The translations under genes were made by a program, and so were the position numbers. This document shows positions 1 to 12,100 of a stretch of 64,000 nt of DNA, piece by piece; the stretch's first letter is position 1, and each line of letters starts with the position of its first letter. The stretch spans positions 992,001 to 1,056,000 of the forward strand of contig CANLEM010000001.1 in assembly GCA_947489685.1 (NCBI GenBank), in the 5' to 3' direction. The notes below the pieces were generated by a model. The model was not told where the DNA came from, made no database searches, and saw nothing but the letters and a program-made list of their open reading frames with translations. This DNA is from an uncultured Aquimarina sp. GTDB lineage: Bacteria > Bacteroidota > Bacteroidia > Flavobacteriales > Flavobacteriaceae.

Positions 1-3000
1 TAGTATTTTTTTCATCTTTTGTAGATGTAATACCTTCAAATTCTGGAAGTATAGCTTTTTCTGAGGTTAGTATTTTATTTGGATAAGATAGAATGAGATC
101 ATTTTCGCCTTTCGAAATTACAATTTCACTTTCATCTAAATGATTCGTACCATTTTTAAGGAATACTTTAAATGAAGTACCAACATTTTCTTTACTATCT
201 ACGGTGATTTTTCCCTTGTGTAACGCTACCACTTGTTGGGCAATATGAAGTCCGATACCGCTTCCTTGGTTAAAATGTTTTTGATAGTGCAAATCACTGG
301 CAACTTCATAATATGGATTAAATATTTTATCTATAAACGCTGCATTAATTCCTTTGCCGTTATCCGATATTTCTATTACTATTTCATCTTGTTTCTGATT
401 AATTACAATTTTTATGGTTCCCCCTTTTGGGGTGTACTTAAAGGCATTAGAAATGATGTTGTAAAATACTTTCTCTAATTTACTTTGGTCGTAGAATATT
501 TGGATATTTGCTATAGCGGTTTCGAATGTATATGTATAATTTCCTACATCTGCATATTCTTGAAACGATTGATAAATTGTTTCTAATAGTTTAACGATGT
601 CTCCTTTTTCTGCATTCAATTTAGAATGTTTAGCATCAAAAGCCCTAAAATCCAGAAGTTGATTGGTAAGTTTAAGAAGTTGGCTTGCATTACGCTCTAT
701 AATAACTAATTTTTTGAACATTTCTTTGGTGCCTCTGTAGTTCTCAATTAGTTGCTGTAAAGGTGCTAGAATAAGAGTAAGAGGTGTTCTGAAATCGTGA
801 GATATATTGGTAAAAAAGTCTAATTTTGATTGGTTAATTTCTTCTTGCCGGATACTCTCAAGACGCTCTAATCGTAGTTTATGCGCCAAAATGATCTTAG
901 CCCTTAGGTTGTTGTAAATTAGATATAGAATAAATAATGCCATTCCTAAATACAGCATATATGCTATTGGGGTTTTCCAAATGGTAGCTTTAACTTTAAT
1001 AGGTATCGATGTAGGTTCACCATACCACGTATTTTCATTATTTGCTTCTTTAACTTCAAAAATATAATCACCTGGTTTTTGAATCGTATAACTTACTTCA
1101 TGAGTATTGGTAAACTTCCAATCATTATTAAGGCCTATCAGGCGATATGCATAATTATGGTTTCGACCACCAATATAATTAGGTAAAGCAAAATGTATAG
1201 AAAAAGAGTTTTCAGTATGCTTTAATACGATCTTATCCAAATAGGAGATGCTCTGATCTATCGGTGTTCCATTTACATTTAATTCAGTAAGAATAATCTT
1301 AGGAGTATTTGTATATTTTTTTACCTGTTTGGGATTAAAAAATGATACTCCTCGTATACCACCAAAATATAAATTTTCGTTAGTAGCTTTTAAGTAAGAA
1401 TTGTTTATAAATTCATTACCCATAAAATACTCTGTCTGATTATAAATGATTGATTTTTTGGTATTCTTACTGTATTTTACCATCCCCAGGTTACATCCAA
1501 TCCATAGGTTAGCCATATCATCTTCAACTATACTAAAAGCTGATGTGATTTCTGAATTTAATAAATTAAGATCTAACTTTTGAAAATTATTATCCTCAAA
1601 TCTGAGTATACCTCTTTCTTTTGTTCCCACAAGAATATGACCTAAGGTATCTTCATAAATGCTAATAATGTTATACCCATAATAGGTGTCTTGCTCATAA
1701 AGAAAACGTTCTACTTTTGGATTTGCGGATTTTAACGAAGTATTCGTGATTTTGTTAATTCCTTTATCTGTTCCGATCCATAAATTTTTTGAACTATCAA
1801 CTAACATGCATCTCACTCTATTATTAGAGAGAGAAGTTAAAGATTTCCCTTCGTAGGTAATATGTTTAAAACTTTGATTTTGCTCATCGTACACTACAAT
1901 TCCGTTACCAAAAGTCCCAAAAACAAGTTGCTGATCAATTCTTGCAATTGCATATACACTACTGTTATCTAATACCGTATTTAATTCTTTTATAAGATTT
2001 GAATCTTCAAATGTTTTTGATAGTAAATTAAAGCAAGCAATACCGGATTTTAAGGTGCCAATCCATAGCTTGTTTTCTTTTAATAAAAGGGATTTAATAT
2101 TCGAATTTTTTAATCTACTTCCAAGAACCTGGGTAGTTAAAACATCTTGTTTTCCATTTCCATAATTAACTTTTATCCCTTGACCTTCGGTGCCAAAATA
2201 GAATCTACCATTATTGTCTTCTGCTATCGCACTCACTACTCCCAAACCAAAGGCTTGCCCACCTTTTAGTTCGTAAAACGTATGAAAATTATTGTTGTGT
2301 ACATCCCACAAATTCACTCCCCCATAATAAGTTCCTATCCATAAAGAACCATTATCATCTAAAAAAATTTCTTTAATACTATTTTTACTCAAGCTACTTG
2401 GGTTTCCGGCTTGATTGGTGATTTTTAGTAGATTTCCGTTTTTTTCAAGAATAAATAATCCATTATATGTTCCAATCCAAAGGTTACCTTTTAGATCGTA
2501 TTTTAATTTTCTAATATCCTTATTGACGATTGGCTTATTTGTTTGATCAGTATTTTTGTAAAGAGAAGTCCATGTATGGGTGTTCTTTTCAAAAATGAGT
2601 AATCCACGCTGTTTAGTTCCTATCCATAAATTACCATTATCATCTTCATTTAAAGCCTGAATTTTGATAGGTAAATGATCAAAGTTTTGAGTATAACTGT
2701 GTTTTTTAATTTTATAATCTTTAGGCTCTATTTCATAAAGCCCAGAAGAAGTTCCGATCCAAATACGATTTCCCCGATCTTTAAAAATATCCATAACCGT
2801 ACTCTCATATAAATCCGAATCTTCATTTAAACCACTCGTTATTTCTAGAAACTCATCTTTTTCTTTGTGATAAACGAATAATCCACTCGAAGTGCCTAAC
2901 CACAATTGATTGTCATCTATTTCTTTAATAGTTCTAATTGAAAAGTGCTGATTGGGGTTATTTTCTGTGGAATAAAAGTACCGCTTAAAAGTTTGATTAC

Positions 3001-3328
3001 TGGGATTATATCGATTAAGGCCATTATAAGTTCCAATCCATATGTAGCCATCTTTATCTTCTTTTATAGATAAAATATCATTATTACTTAGACTTAATGT
3101 ATCATTAGGAATAGTTCTGTAAACAGTAATTTCTTCACCATCATATTTATTTAGGCCATCTCTTGTTCCTATCCAGATTTGGCCTAATTTATCTTGTTCT
3201 ATAGCTAATACCGTACTTTGAGAAAGTCCCTCAGAAATTGATAAATGAATAAAATTATTGAAATCATATTCTTGAGAAATAGCAAAAAAATGAATTGCCG
3301 AAAAAAGTGCAATGATTTTGTATTTCAT
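1..3328 (-). CDS. Hybrid two-component sensor (HTCS-type), C-terminus cut by window edge
   Basis: Single-polypeptide sensor kinase of the Bacteroidetes type that regulates polysaccharide-use genes. The frame opens at an ATG at 3328 with a short signal peptide (MKYKIIALFSAIHFFAISQ) and stays open to base 1, giving 1109 residues in the window. About residues 30-690 hold many reg_prop propeller repeats with the recurring WIGT.xGL pattern. A Y_Y_Y domain follows, then one transmembrane helix (about 784-808), a HisKA box NISHDFRTPL with phosphoacceptor H844, and a HATPase domain with GSGIGL near 1022. HTCS proteins normally continue into a receiver and an AraC-type DNA-binding domain; that part would lie beyond the edge. 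It is divergent from three secreted polysaccharide-degrading proteins and is probably their regulator (inference). Confidence 0.9.
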   Translation of the reverse strand, partial: MKYKIIALFSAIHFFAISQEYDFNNFIHLSISEGLSQSTVLAIEQDKLGQIWIGTRDGLNKYDGEEITVYRTIPNDTLSLSNNDILSIKEDKDGYIWIGTYNGLNRYNPSNQTFKRYFYSTENNPNQHFSIRTIKEIDDNQLWLGTSSGLFVYHKEKDEFLEITSGLNEDSDLYESTVMDIFKDRGNRIWIGTSSGLYEIEPKDYKIKKHSYTQNFDHLPIKIQALNEDDNGNLWIGTKQRGLLIFEKNTHTWTSLYKNTDQTNKPIVNKDIRKLKYDLKGNLWIGTYNGLFILEKNGNLLKITNQAGNPSSLSKNSIKEIFLDDNGSLWIGTYYGGVNLWDVHNNNFHTFYELKGGQAFGLGVVSAIAEDNNGRFYFGTEGQGIKVNYGNGKQDVLTTQVLGSRLKNSNIKSLLLKENKLWIGTLKSGIACFNLLSKTFEDSNLIKELNTVLDNSSVYAIARIDQQLVFGTFGNGIVVYDEQNQSFKHITYEGKSLTSLSNNRVRCMLVDSSKNLWIGTDKGINKITNTSLKSANPKVERFLYEQDTYYGYNIISIYEDTLGHILVGTKERGILRFEDNNFQKLDLNLLNSEITSAFSIVEDDMANLWIGCNLGMVKYSKNTKKSIIYNQTEYFMGNEFINNSYLKATNENLYFGGIRGVSFFNPKQVKKYTNTPKIILTELNVNGTPIDQSISYLDKIVLKHTENSFSIHFALPNYIGGRNHNYAYRLIGLNNDWKFTNTHEVSYTIQKPGDYIFEVKEANNENTWYGEPTSIPIKVKATIWKTPIAYMLYLGMALFILYLIYNNLRAKIILAHKLRLERLESIRQEEINQSKLDFFTNISHDFRTPLTLILAPLQQLIENYRGTKEMFKKLVIIERNASQLLKLTNQLLDFRAFDAKHSKLNAEKGDIVKLLETIYQSFQEYADVGNYTYTFETAIANIQIFYDQSKLEKVFYNIISNAFKYTPKGGTIKIVINQKQDEIVIEISDNGKGINAAFIDKIFNPYYEVASDLHYQKHFNQGSGIGLHIAQQVVALHKGKITVDSKENVGTSFKVFLKNGTNHLDESEIVISKGENDLILSYPNKILTSEKAILPEFEGITSTKDEKNT

Positions 3329-3935
3329 GGTCTTGGGGATTTTGCTAATACTCTAAAAAGATAACGTTAATTTTTTAGAATAGTATGATTGAACTTCTAT
3401 AAACAGGTTACTTAAAACCAAAATCTTATACTGTTTAAGAGTATTTTGTGGTTAGTTTATGGACTTGTAAATTATTCATTTTTAGAAGTTTGTACGAATG
3501 CACCCCTATTCTCGTACTCGTATATCTATTGCAATTGTTAATATTACAACATCAAATTTTATAGACTATTGTACCCCTATAGTTTGATTTGATAATTGAT
3601 AAAAGTGCTAAACAGAAATTTGGGAAAAAGTAAGATTAACGTAAAAAAATCTAATTATGAAAGCCAATGTAACCCAAACGTCTTTAAACATTAGTGCATT
3701 GCACTAGTTTATTGTTTAACATACCCGAAGGATCCGTTTCCTCTTTGATGATCTAGGGTAGTCGTTTTATTTTTTTATTTAATGGATTGTGATAACGTAT
3801 TGTATGCATTATCAACCTTCCTCGTAGTCATTGTTCAAAAGGTAATGCATGGTACAGTGTACGATGCTGATTCATCTTTGCTATTATTAAATATATAATT
3901 TAAAAAATAACCACAAATCACAAACACACTAACTC
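3329..3935. promoter_or_regulatory. Divergent intergenic region between sensor kinase and secreted enzyme genes
   Basis: About 600 bases with no credible gene, AT-rich, separating the divergent sensor kinase from the three enzyme genes. It must carry promoters for both directions. An octamer, ACCCCTAT, occurs twice in direct orientation at 3502-3509 and 3573-3580, 71 bases apart, which could be regulator half-sites. A TTTG at 3877-3880 lies 56 bases before the first enzyme start, but no good TAnnTTTG box follows it, so I do not place a promoter. Confidence 0.5.
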
Positions 3936-6900
3936 ATGAAAACTAATTATTCTGATCGATCAAAATCATTGAATCAATGGTATTTGATATTACTACTTTT
4001 ATGTTCTTTTCAAATTTCGGCACAATCAATTGTCAGTAAACATGGTCGACTCAAAGTACAAGGAAATACTATTGTTGATAAAACAAATACGCCGGTTAGT
4101 CTTGCCGGTAATAGCCTGTTTTGGAGTAATGCAGGAGATACATCAGATTTTTATGATGGAGAAACAGTAAGACACTTGGCCGATAACTGGAACAGTAGCA
4201 TTATTAGAGTTGCAATGGGCGTAAAAGAAACTTGGGATGCGGGCAATGGTTATATAGATAGCCCTAATGCTCAAAAAGTTAAAATCAGAAAAGTTATTGA
4301 TGCGGCTATCAGCAAAGGTATTTATGTAATTATTGATTGGCATACTCATGAAGCTGAGAAATATACACAAGAAGCTGCTGATTTTTTTAAAGAAATGGCA
4401 CGATTGTATGGAGATCAACCTAATGTCATGTACGAGATATACAATGAGCCAATTCGCCAATCTTGGTCCGAAGTCAAAAGCTACTCAAATACAGTTATTA
4501 CAGCAATCAGATCAGAAGATCCAGATAATCTAATAATTGTGGGATCTCCTACTTGGTCTCAAGATGTAGATATTGCATCCAATGATCCTATAAATGATCC
4601 TAATACGGCATATACGTTACATTTTTATGCCGGGACTCATAGTCAGGGATTACGAAATAAGGCTATAGCTGCTATGAATAATGGAGTTGCTTTATTTGCA
4701 ACCGAATGGGGAGCCGTAGATGCCAGTGGAGATGGAGCACTAGATGTTGCTGAAACAGAAAAATGGATGCAATTTTTTAAAGACAATGATATAAGTCATG
4801 TAAATTGGTCGGTTAGTGATAAGCCCAGTAATAATGACCCTAGCAGAGCAGAATCATCTTCGGTAGTTCAATTGGGTAAGGGAATTAACGGATTAAAAAA
4901 TGACCAATTAACCGATACAGGTGTATTTATAAAAGATATTATTAAAACCTGGTCAGACGATTCAAACGTACCAAATCCATCTGAAACTATCAATTGTAAT
5001 GATGTGGATTGTATACTTAGAGCTATGAGAAATGCAAAACCGGGTGACGAAATAGTGATTGCTCCCGGAACATACACGGCTCCCGACAAAGTAGTAATAG
5101 ATGGTAGAGCTGCAAGATTCTTCTCGGATAAAAACGGTACGTCGTCCAAGCCAATTACAGTAAGAGCTAAAAATGCATCTAATCCACCAATATTAAAAGG
5201 ACCAAACGGAAGATATGATGGGTATGTGATGAGAATCTTGGGTGATCATTGGCGAATTAAAGATCTTATTCTTGAAGAAGGTTCAAAAGGATTGGTGTTC
5301 GACAATGCTAATAATGGAATTATCGAAAATGTTACTGTTCGAGAGTTGGGAGAAGAAGGAATTCACCTTAGAGATGGATCTAGTAATAACCTGATAAAGA
5401 ACTGTAAAGTGTATAATACCGGAATTAAAAAACCGGGAATTGGAGAAGGCTTGTACGTGGGATCAGACAAAAAACAACATGATATCTATAACAGAGATTG
5501 TAATAATAACACCATAGATGGTTGTATTGTAGGCCCTAATGTAACTGCAGAGGGAGTTGATGTTAAAGAAGGGACCAAAAATACCATTATCAAGAATTGT
5601 ACTTTTTCGGCAAAAGGAATATCGGGAGAAAATAGTGCAGATGCTTTTATTGATCTAAAAGGGGCCTATGGCTTTGTATACAACAACACCTTTAATTTGG
5701 ATGGATCTAATATTATCAAATCGGGTGTTGATTTCTTGGATCGCGGAACAGGATATAATACAGGCTCAAGAAATGCAATTTTTAATAATACGTTCAATTT
5801 TCAGGGTAGAGGATCAGAAATTCAAACAGCGAGAAAAAAGCAAGGGAACCCTTCAGAAATTCATGTTTGGAACAATACCCGAAATCCAAACACACCCGAT
5901 TTCCCTGTTAGTGATGGGACCTTGGGTTTTGTAACACAGTCATGCCCTAGCTGGAACATAATACCATGTGACGATAATCCTAACCAATTACCAACAGTTA
6001 ATATTACATCTCCCAATGATGGTCAATCTTTTCAAGAAGGCGATGATATCACAATTAAAGCTACCGCTAGTGATAATGATGGTACTATCACTAAAGTAGA
6101 ATTCTATAACGGTTCTGCAAAACTTGGCGAAGATAGAACGGCTCCTTATCAATATAGAATTAACAACGCTCAGGAAGGTACATATAACTTAACTGTCAAA
6201 GCAATTGATAACGATGGAGGGACTACAACATCGAGCAGAGTTGCGGTTACGGTTTCTGGTCAAACAGGAGGTAATAACCCACCTACGGTTTCATTTAACA
6301 CACCAAATGGCAACATTGAAGTAGATGAAGGATATAGCCTTTATGTAAAAGTAAACGCTGCAGATGGTGATGGATCTATTGCTAATGTGAGGTTATATAT
6401 TAATGACAATTTTGTAAGACAAGAAAATTTTGATCCGTACGAATGGGGACATGCGAATTCGCCAAGCCCTAATGAGGTAAATGGATTGTCACCAGGTAGC
6501 TATACGTTTAAAGCTGTTGCGACTGATAATGATGGTACAAAAAGTGAAGCCAGTTTTATACTTACTGTTAAAAGTGGTGATACTACTGGAGGAAGTAATT
6601 GTTCTTATGGTACGCCTACTGTAAATGCTCTTGCACCGTTTGACAGAGCTTCTTTTTCAAATGTTCATGTAATCGGTAATGGAGGTCCAAATGTAGACAA
6701 TATCAAGCGTTTCAGGATTAATTGGAATCCTCAACAAAACGGTTTGTATCAATTTGCAGTAAATACTAAAAATGGTACTCCAAATTACTATGTAGATCTT
6801 AGAAATTTTATGAATTATAGTTTTAATAGTGCGCAACCAGAACTAGTACTCAATAATTCAGGATTACCAGGATGGGATGGTGCTTATTGGGTAACAAAAG

Positions 6901-7253
6901 ACGGGAATAATTTTGTCATGGTTTCTAAAAACAAGGGATTTACGATTTATTTTAATAATTCTAATGCCGCTTCAAATTGCGATAACAAAACATCTCCTGA
7001 AACTATTTTGGATCGAATAGATGATTTCAGATTATACCCTAATCCCATACATAATCATACGCTGTATTTTTCAGGAACACCACAAGATGCTTTGACTATT
7101 GATGTCGCAGATATGCAAGGAAAAGTAATCTTATCAAAAAATATTAAAGAAAGTAATTCACAAGTAGATGTTTCTGATTTAAAAGCAGGAGTCTACATTC
7201 TTATAGTGAAAGGAACAAAGTATAGAAAATCTATCTTATTCACTAAGCGCTAG
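3936..7253 (+). CDS. Secreted GH5 glycosidase fused to a right-handed beta-helix domain, T9SS cargo
   Basis: Modular exported enzyme of 1105 residues. After a signal peptide (cleavage near residue 30) comes a glycoside hydrolase family 5 TIM barrel at about 35-345, with acid/base E171 in YNEP and nucleophile E257 in TEWG; the NWSVSDK and TDTG motifs resemble subfamily GH5_2 endoglucanases. Residues 352-675 form a parallel beta-helix with NxTIxNC-type coils, a fold shared by several polysaccharide lyases; I cannot name its family. Two Ig-like domains (683-773, 782-878) precede a module bounded by C889 and C1015, and the protein ends in a T9SS type A sorting domain (about 1026-1105). It is first of three co-directional enzyme genes. 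Cellulose or another beta-glucan is a plausible GH5 substrate (inference). Confidence 0.88.
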   Translation: MKTNYSDRSKSLNQWYLILLLLCSFQISAQSIVSKHGRLKVQGNTIVDKTNTPVSLAGNSLFWSNAGDTSDFYDGETVRHLADNWNSSIIRVAMGVKETWDAGNGYIDSPNAQKVKIRKVIDAAISKGIYVIIDWHTHEAEKYTQEAADFFKEMARLYGDQPNVMYEIYNEPIRQSWSEVKSYSNTVITAIRSEDPDNLIIVGSPTWSQDVDIASNDPINDPNTAYTLHFYAGTHSQGLRNKAIAAMNNGVALFATEWGAVDASGDGALDVAETEKWMQFFKDNDISHVNWSVSDKPSNNDPSRAESSSVVQLGKGINGLKNDQLTDTGVFIKDIIKTWSDDSNVPNPSETINCNDVDCILRAMRNAKPGDEIVIAPGTYTAPDKVVIDGRAARFFSDKNGTSSKPITVRAKNASNPPILKGPNGRYDGYVMRILGDHWRIKDLILEEGSKGLVFDNANNGIIENVTVRELGEEGIHLRDGSSNNLIKNCKVYNTGIKKPGIGEGLYVGSDKKQHDIYNRDCNNNTIDGCIVGPNVTAEGVDVKEGTKNTIIKNCTFSAKGISGENSADAFIDLKGAYGFVYNNTFNLDGSNIIKSGVDFLDRGTGYNTGSRNAIFNNTFNFQGRGSEIQTARKKQGNPSEIHVWNNTRNPNTPDFPVSDGTLGFVTQSCPSWNIIPCDDNPNQLPTVNITSPNDGQSFQEGDDITIKATASDNDGTITKVEFYNGSAKLGEDRTAPYQYRINNAQEGTYNLTVKAIDNDGGTTTSSRVAVTVSGQTGGNNPPTVSFNTPNGNIEVDEGYSLYVKVNAADGDGSIANVRLYINDNFVRQENFDPYEWGHANSPSPNEVNGLSPGSYTFKAVATDNDGTKSEASFILTVKSGDTTGGSNCSYGTPTVNALAPFDRASFSNVHVIGNGGPNVDNIKRFRINWNPQQNGLYQFAVNTKNGTPNYYVDLRNFMNYSFNSAQPELVLNNSGLPGWDGAYWVTKDGNNFVMVSKNKGFTIYFNNSNAASNCDNKTSPETILDRIDDFRLYPNPIHNHTLYFSGTPQDALTIDVADMQGKVILSKNIKESNSQVDVSDLKAGVYILIVKGTKYRKSILFTKR

Positions 7254-7328
7254 TAGATAGTTAGTGTTGAATCTGGGTCATTGGGTAATAGGGGTTACCC
7301 GATGACCACTACTAAAAATATCAAAATC

Positions 7329-9152
7329 ATGAATTATAAGAGTCTTAGAAATAAGTTGGTTGGGTATATGTTGACCACTACTGCATTTGTATTTGCACAA
7401 CAAGATATTGTCTATCAAAATAACTTTGATCAACTTCAACCAGGGCAATATGATGAAGAACAGGCAAAAGAAGCCTTGGGAGTAAATTTTTGCAAGGGAG
7501 CTGATGAAGGAAGAGTATTTGTTTCTGAATTTAGAAGTAAAGGCAATGTTTTAATGGTAAAATACCCTAAAGGAAAAGTAAAAACCAATGATAGTGGTAT
7601 GCATACCAAAGTTTTCTGGAATAACTTTGAATCTTTCGAGGAGCTATATTTCAGTTATAACGTCTATATACCTGAAGATTTCGAATTTAGAGCCGGGGCC
7701 AAATTGCCTGGATTAGCCTATCAAACTCGAGATAGAAATATGTCTCTTCGTTTGATGTGGAGATATGATGGATTGTTGGAGTTCTATAATCATTTTGAAA
7801 CTAGACCATCATGGGATGGTTGGACCGCGTCTGTAAATTGGAGCCTTTTAGACCCTTATGATGAGCGGGGTGGGCCGCAACCGGATCAGGTAAAACTACA
7901 AAAGGGAGCTTGGAACCATATAGAGGTATACCATAAACTCAATACTCCTGGACAAAACGATGGCATAATGAGAGGATGGTTTAACGGAGAGCTAGCTATC
8001 GACATTACAGACAATAGAGATTATAGGCAGTTGGGAGAAGGTGATATAAAGCTTAACGGTATATATCTATCTACATTTTTTGGTGGTAGCAGTAATGATT
8101 TTAAACCTACCAAAGATCAATATGCGTATTTTGATGATTTTATAGTATCCAAAACCCGAATTGGAGACAACTCGGGAGAAGGAGATAACTCACCACTATC
8201 AGTACGTTTTAAAACACCTTCATCTGATCTTACTTTACAAGAGGGATATGATTTGGATGTTGAAGTAGAAGCCAATGATGCTATTGGATCTATAAGAGAG
8301 GTTAAGTTGTATGTTAATGATATTTTTATACGAAGAGAACGTATCATACCCTATACTTGGGGGCATGATCGTTCTCCCAATCCAGAAGAATTAAATGGCC
8401 TAACGGCAGGTACGTATCAAATAAAAGCTATTGCAACAAATAACAGAGGTGATAGTAACGAAACCTCTTTTACCCTTACCGTGCAAAATAATAATGCATG
8501 CAATTTTGTACTACCGGCTTCTCAGGGGATATCGGGTCTGGATAATATATATTATGATCATGTATATGTAATGGGTAATAATGATTCTAATTTTTTAAAC
8601 AATTTTGTTAATTTTTCTATCAAATGGAATCCTCAATATGATGAGTTGTCCAAGTTTGCAGTACTCACAAATAATGGATCTCCCAATTGGTATGTTGATT
8701 TTAGTAAAACAGCTCAATTTCAGCTTAAAGATGTACAACCCGAGATTACCTTAAAAAATACTGGTTTCGAAGGATTGGATGATAGTTATTGGGTTACTGT
8801 ACAAGACGAAGAATTGATCCTAAAATCCAAAAGTAGGTCTACTTTAATTTGTTTTAGTAATTCGGAAGAAGTTCCGCTATGCATGCGAAATAAAAACCAA
8901 GAAATCACTGCAGTGCATAACACGCAAAAAATAAGGTTGCATCCTAACCCTTCAACCTCTTTTATACAATTACAAGGGCTATTAAGAAAAAACACAAGTG
9001 TGCATATTGTAAACAGTGCAGGGACAATAATAGCAAACGCTGCACTTGATAAAAACAATATGCTCGATGTAACTGGTTTATCAAATGGATATTATTTTTT
9101 GGTTGTTAAAGATGATAGATATCAAAAGGCTATTCCATTTGTAAAATATTGA
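7329..9152 (+). CDS. Secreted PL14-like polysaccharide lyase, T9SS cargo
   Basis: Predicted secreted lyase of 607 residues. I place the start at the ATG at 7329 because a compact signal peptide (MNYKSLRNKLVGYM...FAQ) begins there; the frame is open upstream to a TTG at 7281. The catalytic domain (about 22-280) carries the KLPGL (from K125) and SLRLMWR motifs typical of the polysaccharide lyase 14 family, whose known members cleave alginate or glucuronan. An Ig-like domain with PYTWGH follows, then a module bounded by C391 and C518 that is shared with both neighbours, then a T9SS sorting domain (PNPSTSFIQL to the end). It starts 75 bases after the previous stop, so co-transcription is likely. 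Actual substrate is unknown. Confidence 0.85.
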   Translation: MNYKSLRNKLVGYMLTTTAFVFAQQDIVYQNNFDQLQPGQYDEEQAKEALGVNFCKGADEGRVFVSEFRSKGNVLMVKYPKGKVKTNDSGMHTKVFWNNFESFEELYFSYNVYIPEDFEFRAGAKLPGLAYQTRDRNMSLRLMWRYDGLLEFYNHFETRPSWDGWTASVNWSLLDPYDERGGPQPDQVKLQKGAWNHIEVYHKLNTPGQNDGIMRGWFNGELAIDITDNRDYRQLGEGDIKLNGIYLSTFFGGSSNDFKPTKDQYAYFDDFIVSKTRIGDNSGEGDNSPLSVRFKTPSSDLTLQEGYDLDVEVEANDAIGSIREVKLYVNDIFIRRERIIPYTWGHDRSPNPEELNGLTAGTYQIKAIATNNRGDSNETSFTLTVQNNNACNFVLPASQGISGLDNIYYDHVYVMGNNDSNFLNNFVNFSIKWNPQYDELSKFAVLTNNGSPNWYVDFSKTAQFQLKDVQPEITLKNTGFEGLDDSYWVTVQDEELILKSKSRSTLICFSNSEEVPLCMRNKNQEITAVHNTQKIRLHPNPSTSFIQLQGLLRKNTSVHIVNSAGTIIANAALDKNNMLDVTGLSNGYYFLVVKDDRYQKAIPFVKY

Positions 9153-9186
9153 AAAGACTTTAAAAATAAACTAACACAAACTCATT

Positions 9187-12100
9187 ATGAAATTAAAACG
9201 TCGAGCCATTAATAATTGGCAATTGATGGTAATCTTGATATTGTTAATAATCTCAGGATCCAATGCGCAAAACTGTGATAATAACAGGCTAATCTTTAAT
9301 CAAAATTTCAACCAATACAATGGGCAAAATAAATTGTACACTCGCAGTTTAGCCAACAATGACTTCCCAAGACTTGGAGGGCGAACCTCTGGAGGTAATG
9401 TCCGAGGATTAAGTAATGATTTTCCTCAGAGAAATCGAGTAATTAATGGCGAACTGCGTGCAGAATATACCAAAAATGATGCTAGTGGCAGAAGCGGTGG
9501 TTTTATATTTGACACTAGTTTTGATGGTGTTGAAGAAGCAACCCTCGAGTATCGCGTAAAATTTGCCAATGACTTTGTTTGGGCTACTGGCGGAAAACTT
9601 CCTGGGCTAGGAGGGGCTTCTACACCCAATGGGGCACAACCTGCAGGTTGTACCCAAAATCAAAACACTATTAACAACGCATTCTCTGCTCGTTTGATGT
9701 GGAGGTCAAATAGATCACATACACAACCCCCATATCTTATTGTCTACGATTATTTACCTAATAGAGAAACAAGATGCGGTGGCAATACTCGACTAGGTAA
9801 TTTAAAACTTCAAAGAAATAAATGGTATACTGTAAAACAATACCTCAAATTAAACTCTCCAGGTCAAAGAAATGGTGTTTTAAAAATGTATATCGACGGT
9901 CAAAAATTAGTTGACCTGGACGATGTAGTATTTCGATTATCAGGAAAGGGAAGCGTTAAGATAAATTCGATTGTAATGCATACCTACAGAGGGGGTAACA
10001 GAACTGATCCAGTATGGCATTCTCCAAAGGATGATTATGCATACTTTGATAATTTTAAAGTTTGGACCAACTGTTCAGGAAACTCTGGAGGAGGTAACCA
10101 GTCTCCTACAGTATCGATAACGGGAATAAATAGTTCATATAACGCAGGTAGCAATGTCTCGGTAAATATCAATGCCAATGATCCAGATGGAAGCATTACT
10201 AAACACGAGGTTTTCGTAAATGGTACATTAGTAGACACCGATGGAGCAATTTATACACCTCATGCGATAACCAATCTTCAAGAAGGAAATTATACCGTTA
10301 AGGTTGTAGTAACCGATAATGATGGTGCCACAGATGAAGATACAAAGAGTTTTACGGTAACAGGCTCTACTGGTGGAGGTGATAATTGTGATACGGCATA
10401 CGAAGAACAAAGTGGTTTAGTCGTCATGGAAGCCGAAAATCTTGACACTTCCGGTAATTGGCCTAAAAGATCTGGAGTTTCTGGTTTTACCGGTAACGGA
10501 TATATAGAATGGACAGGAGCTGATTTTTTTAACGATCCTGGAAATGGAGTTGTTACCACTAAAATTAGAATTAATACTCCGGGGCGCTATAAATTTTTAT
10601 CAAGAACGAAGGTTGGCGAAGGGACGAGTACTACTGAAGCTAATGATGTTTGGTTAAAATTTCCAGATGCCGATGATTTTTATGGACAGAGAGGTAGCCA
10701 AAGAGTATATCCCAAAGGTTCAGGAAAGACACCACATCCCGAAGGTGCAAGTGGAGAAGGGTATCTTAAAGTATATTCTGCAGGAACAACAGGTTGGACA
10801 TGGTCTACAAAAACTTCAGACGGAGCCGAAAACTCTAGCGATATCTATGTAGAGTTTGATAATCCTGGAACGTATACTATGCTATTGTCAGGACGTTCAA
10901 AGCATCACCTCATAGATCGTATAACCCTAAACCGCACAAGTGCAAATGCCACAAACTTGTCTCTCGAAGAAACAACCTGTGATGATGATGGGGGAGACAA
11001 TAATAGCAGTGCGTCTATTACAGGTGAACGAAAAAAATGGCATAAAGTAACCTTAACATTTAATGGCCCGAATACTTCAGAAACTGCTAATGAGAATCCA
11101 TTTTTGAATTATAGACTAAATGTAACTTTTACTCACCAAAGCGGTTCTCCATCTTATGTCGTACCTGGGTATTATGCAGCTGATGGTAATGCAGCACAAA
11201 CTTCTGCCTCTAGTGGAAATAAATGGAGAGTTCATTTTGCACCAGATAAGACAGGTGTTTGGAATTATAAAGTTTCTTTTAGAAAAGGGAATAACGTAGC
11301 TGTCAATGACGGTACTAATGCAGGAAATGCTGCAGGATTTATGAATGGAGAAACGGGGTCATTAAACATAAGTGCTTCAAATAAATCCGGGAGAGATTTT
11401 AGAGCCAAAGGACGTTTACAATATGTGGGTGAACATTACTTACGTTTTGCAGAAACAGGCGAGTATTTGATCAAACAGGGACCTGATTCTCCAGAGAATT
11501 TGTTTGCGTACGATGATTTTGACAATACCCCCAATTCGGGTAATCGAAGAAAAAACTTTAATCCTCATAAGGGAGATTGGAACAGCGGAGATCCTACCTG
11601 GAAAAGCGGCAAAGGAAAAGGATTGATAGGAGCCGTAAACTATATCGCTAGTGAAGGATTAAACTCAATGTCTTTCTTGACAATGAATATTAATGGAGAT
11701 GATAAAAATGTGTATCCATATATCGGTAGTAATCAACGTACCCGAATGGATGTTTCTAAAATGGCACAATGGGCAATTGTAATAGAACATATGCAGAAGA
11801 ACGGAATCTTTGCGCATTTCAAAACGCAAGAAACTGAAAATGAAACACTACTTGATAACGGAAACACAGGAACACAACGTAAATTGTACTATCGTGAACT
11901 AATTGCAAGGTTTGGACATAATCTAGCTTTAAACTGGAATCTAGGTGAAGAGAATGGAGGTGGACCGCAACCGGTAGATCAATCACCTGCCCAAGAAAGG
12001 GCGATGGCAGAGTATTTTTTCAAAAATGATCCCTATCGCCACCACGTTGTTATCCATAAACATCCAAATGATTTTCCTGATAACTTGACTGGAAATCAGT

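Noticed and set aside
233-478. Plus-strand open frame of 81 codons
   Set aside because: It lies antisense within the HATPase domain of the sensor kinase, which is clearly coding on the minus strand.
3840-3910. TTTG at 3877 followed by an AT-rich stretch as a full promoter of the enzyme triad
   Set aside because: The downstream sequence TAATTTAA lacks the TTTG of the -7 box and the spacing is short, so I did not call it.
4143-4460. Minus-strand open frame of 105 codons
   Set aside because: Antisense to the GH5 catalytic domain; no motif or signal.
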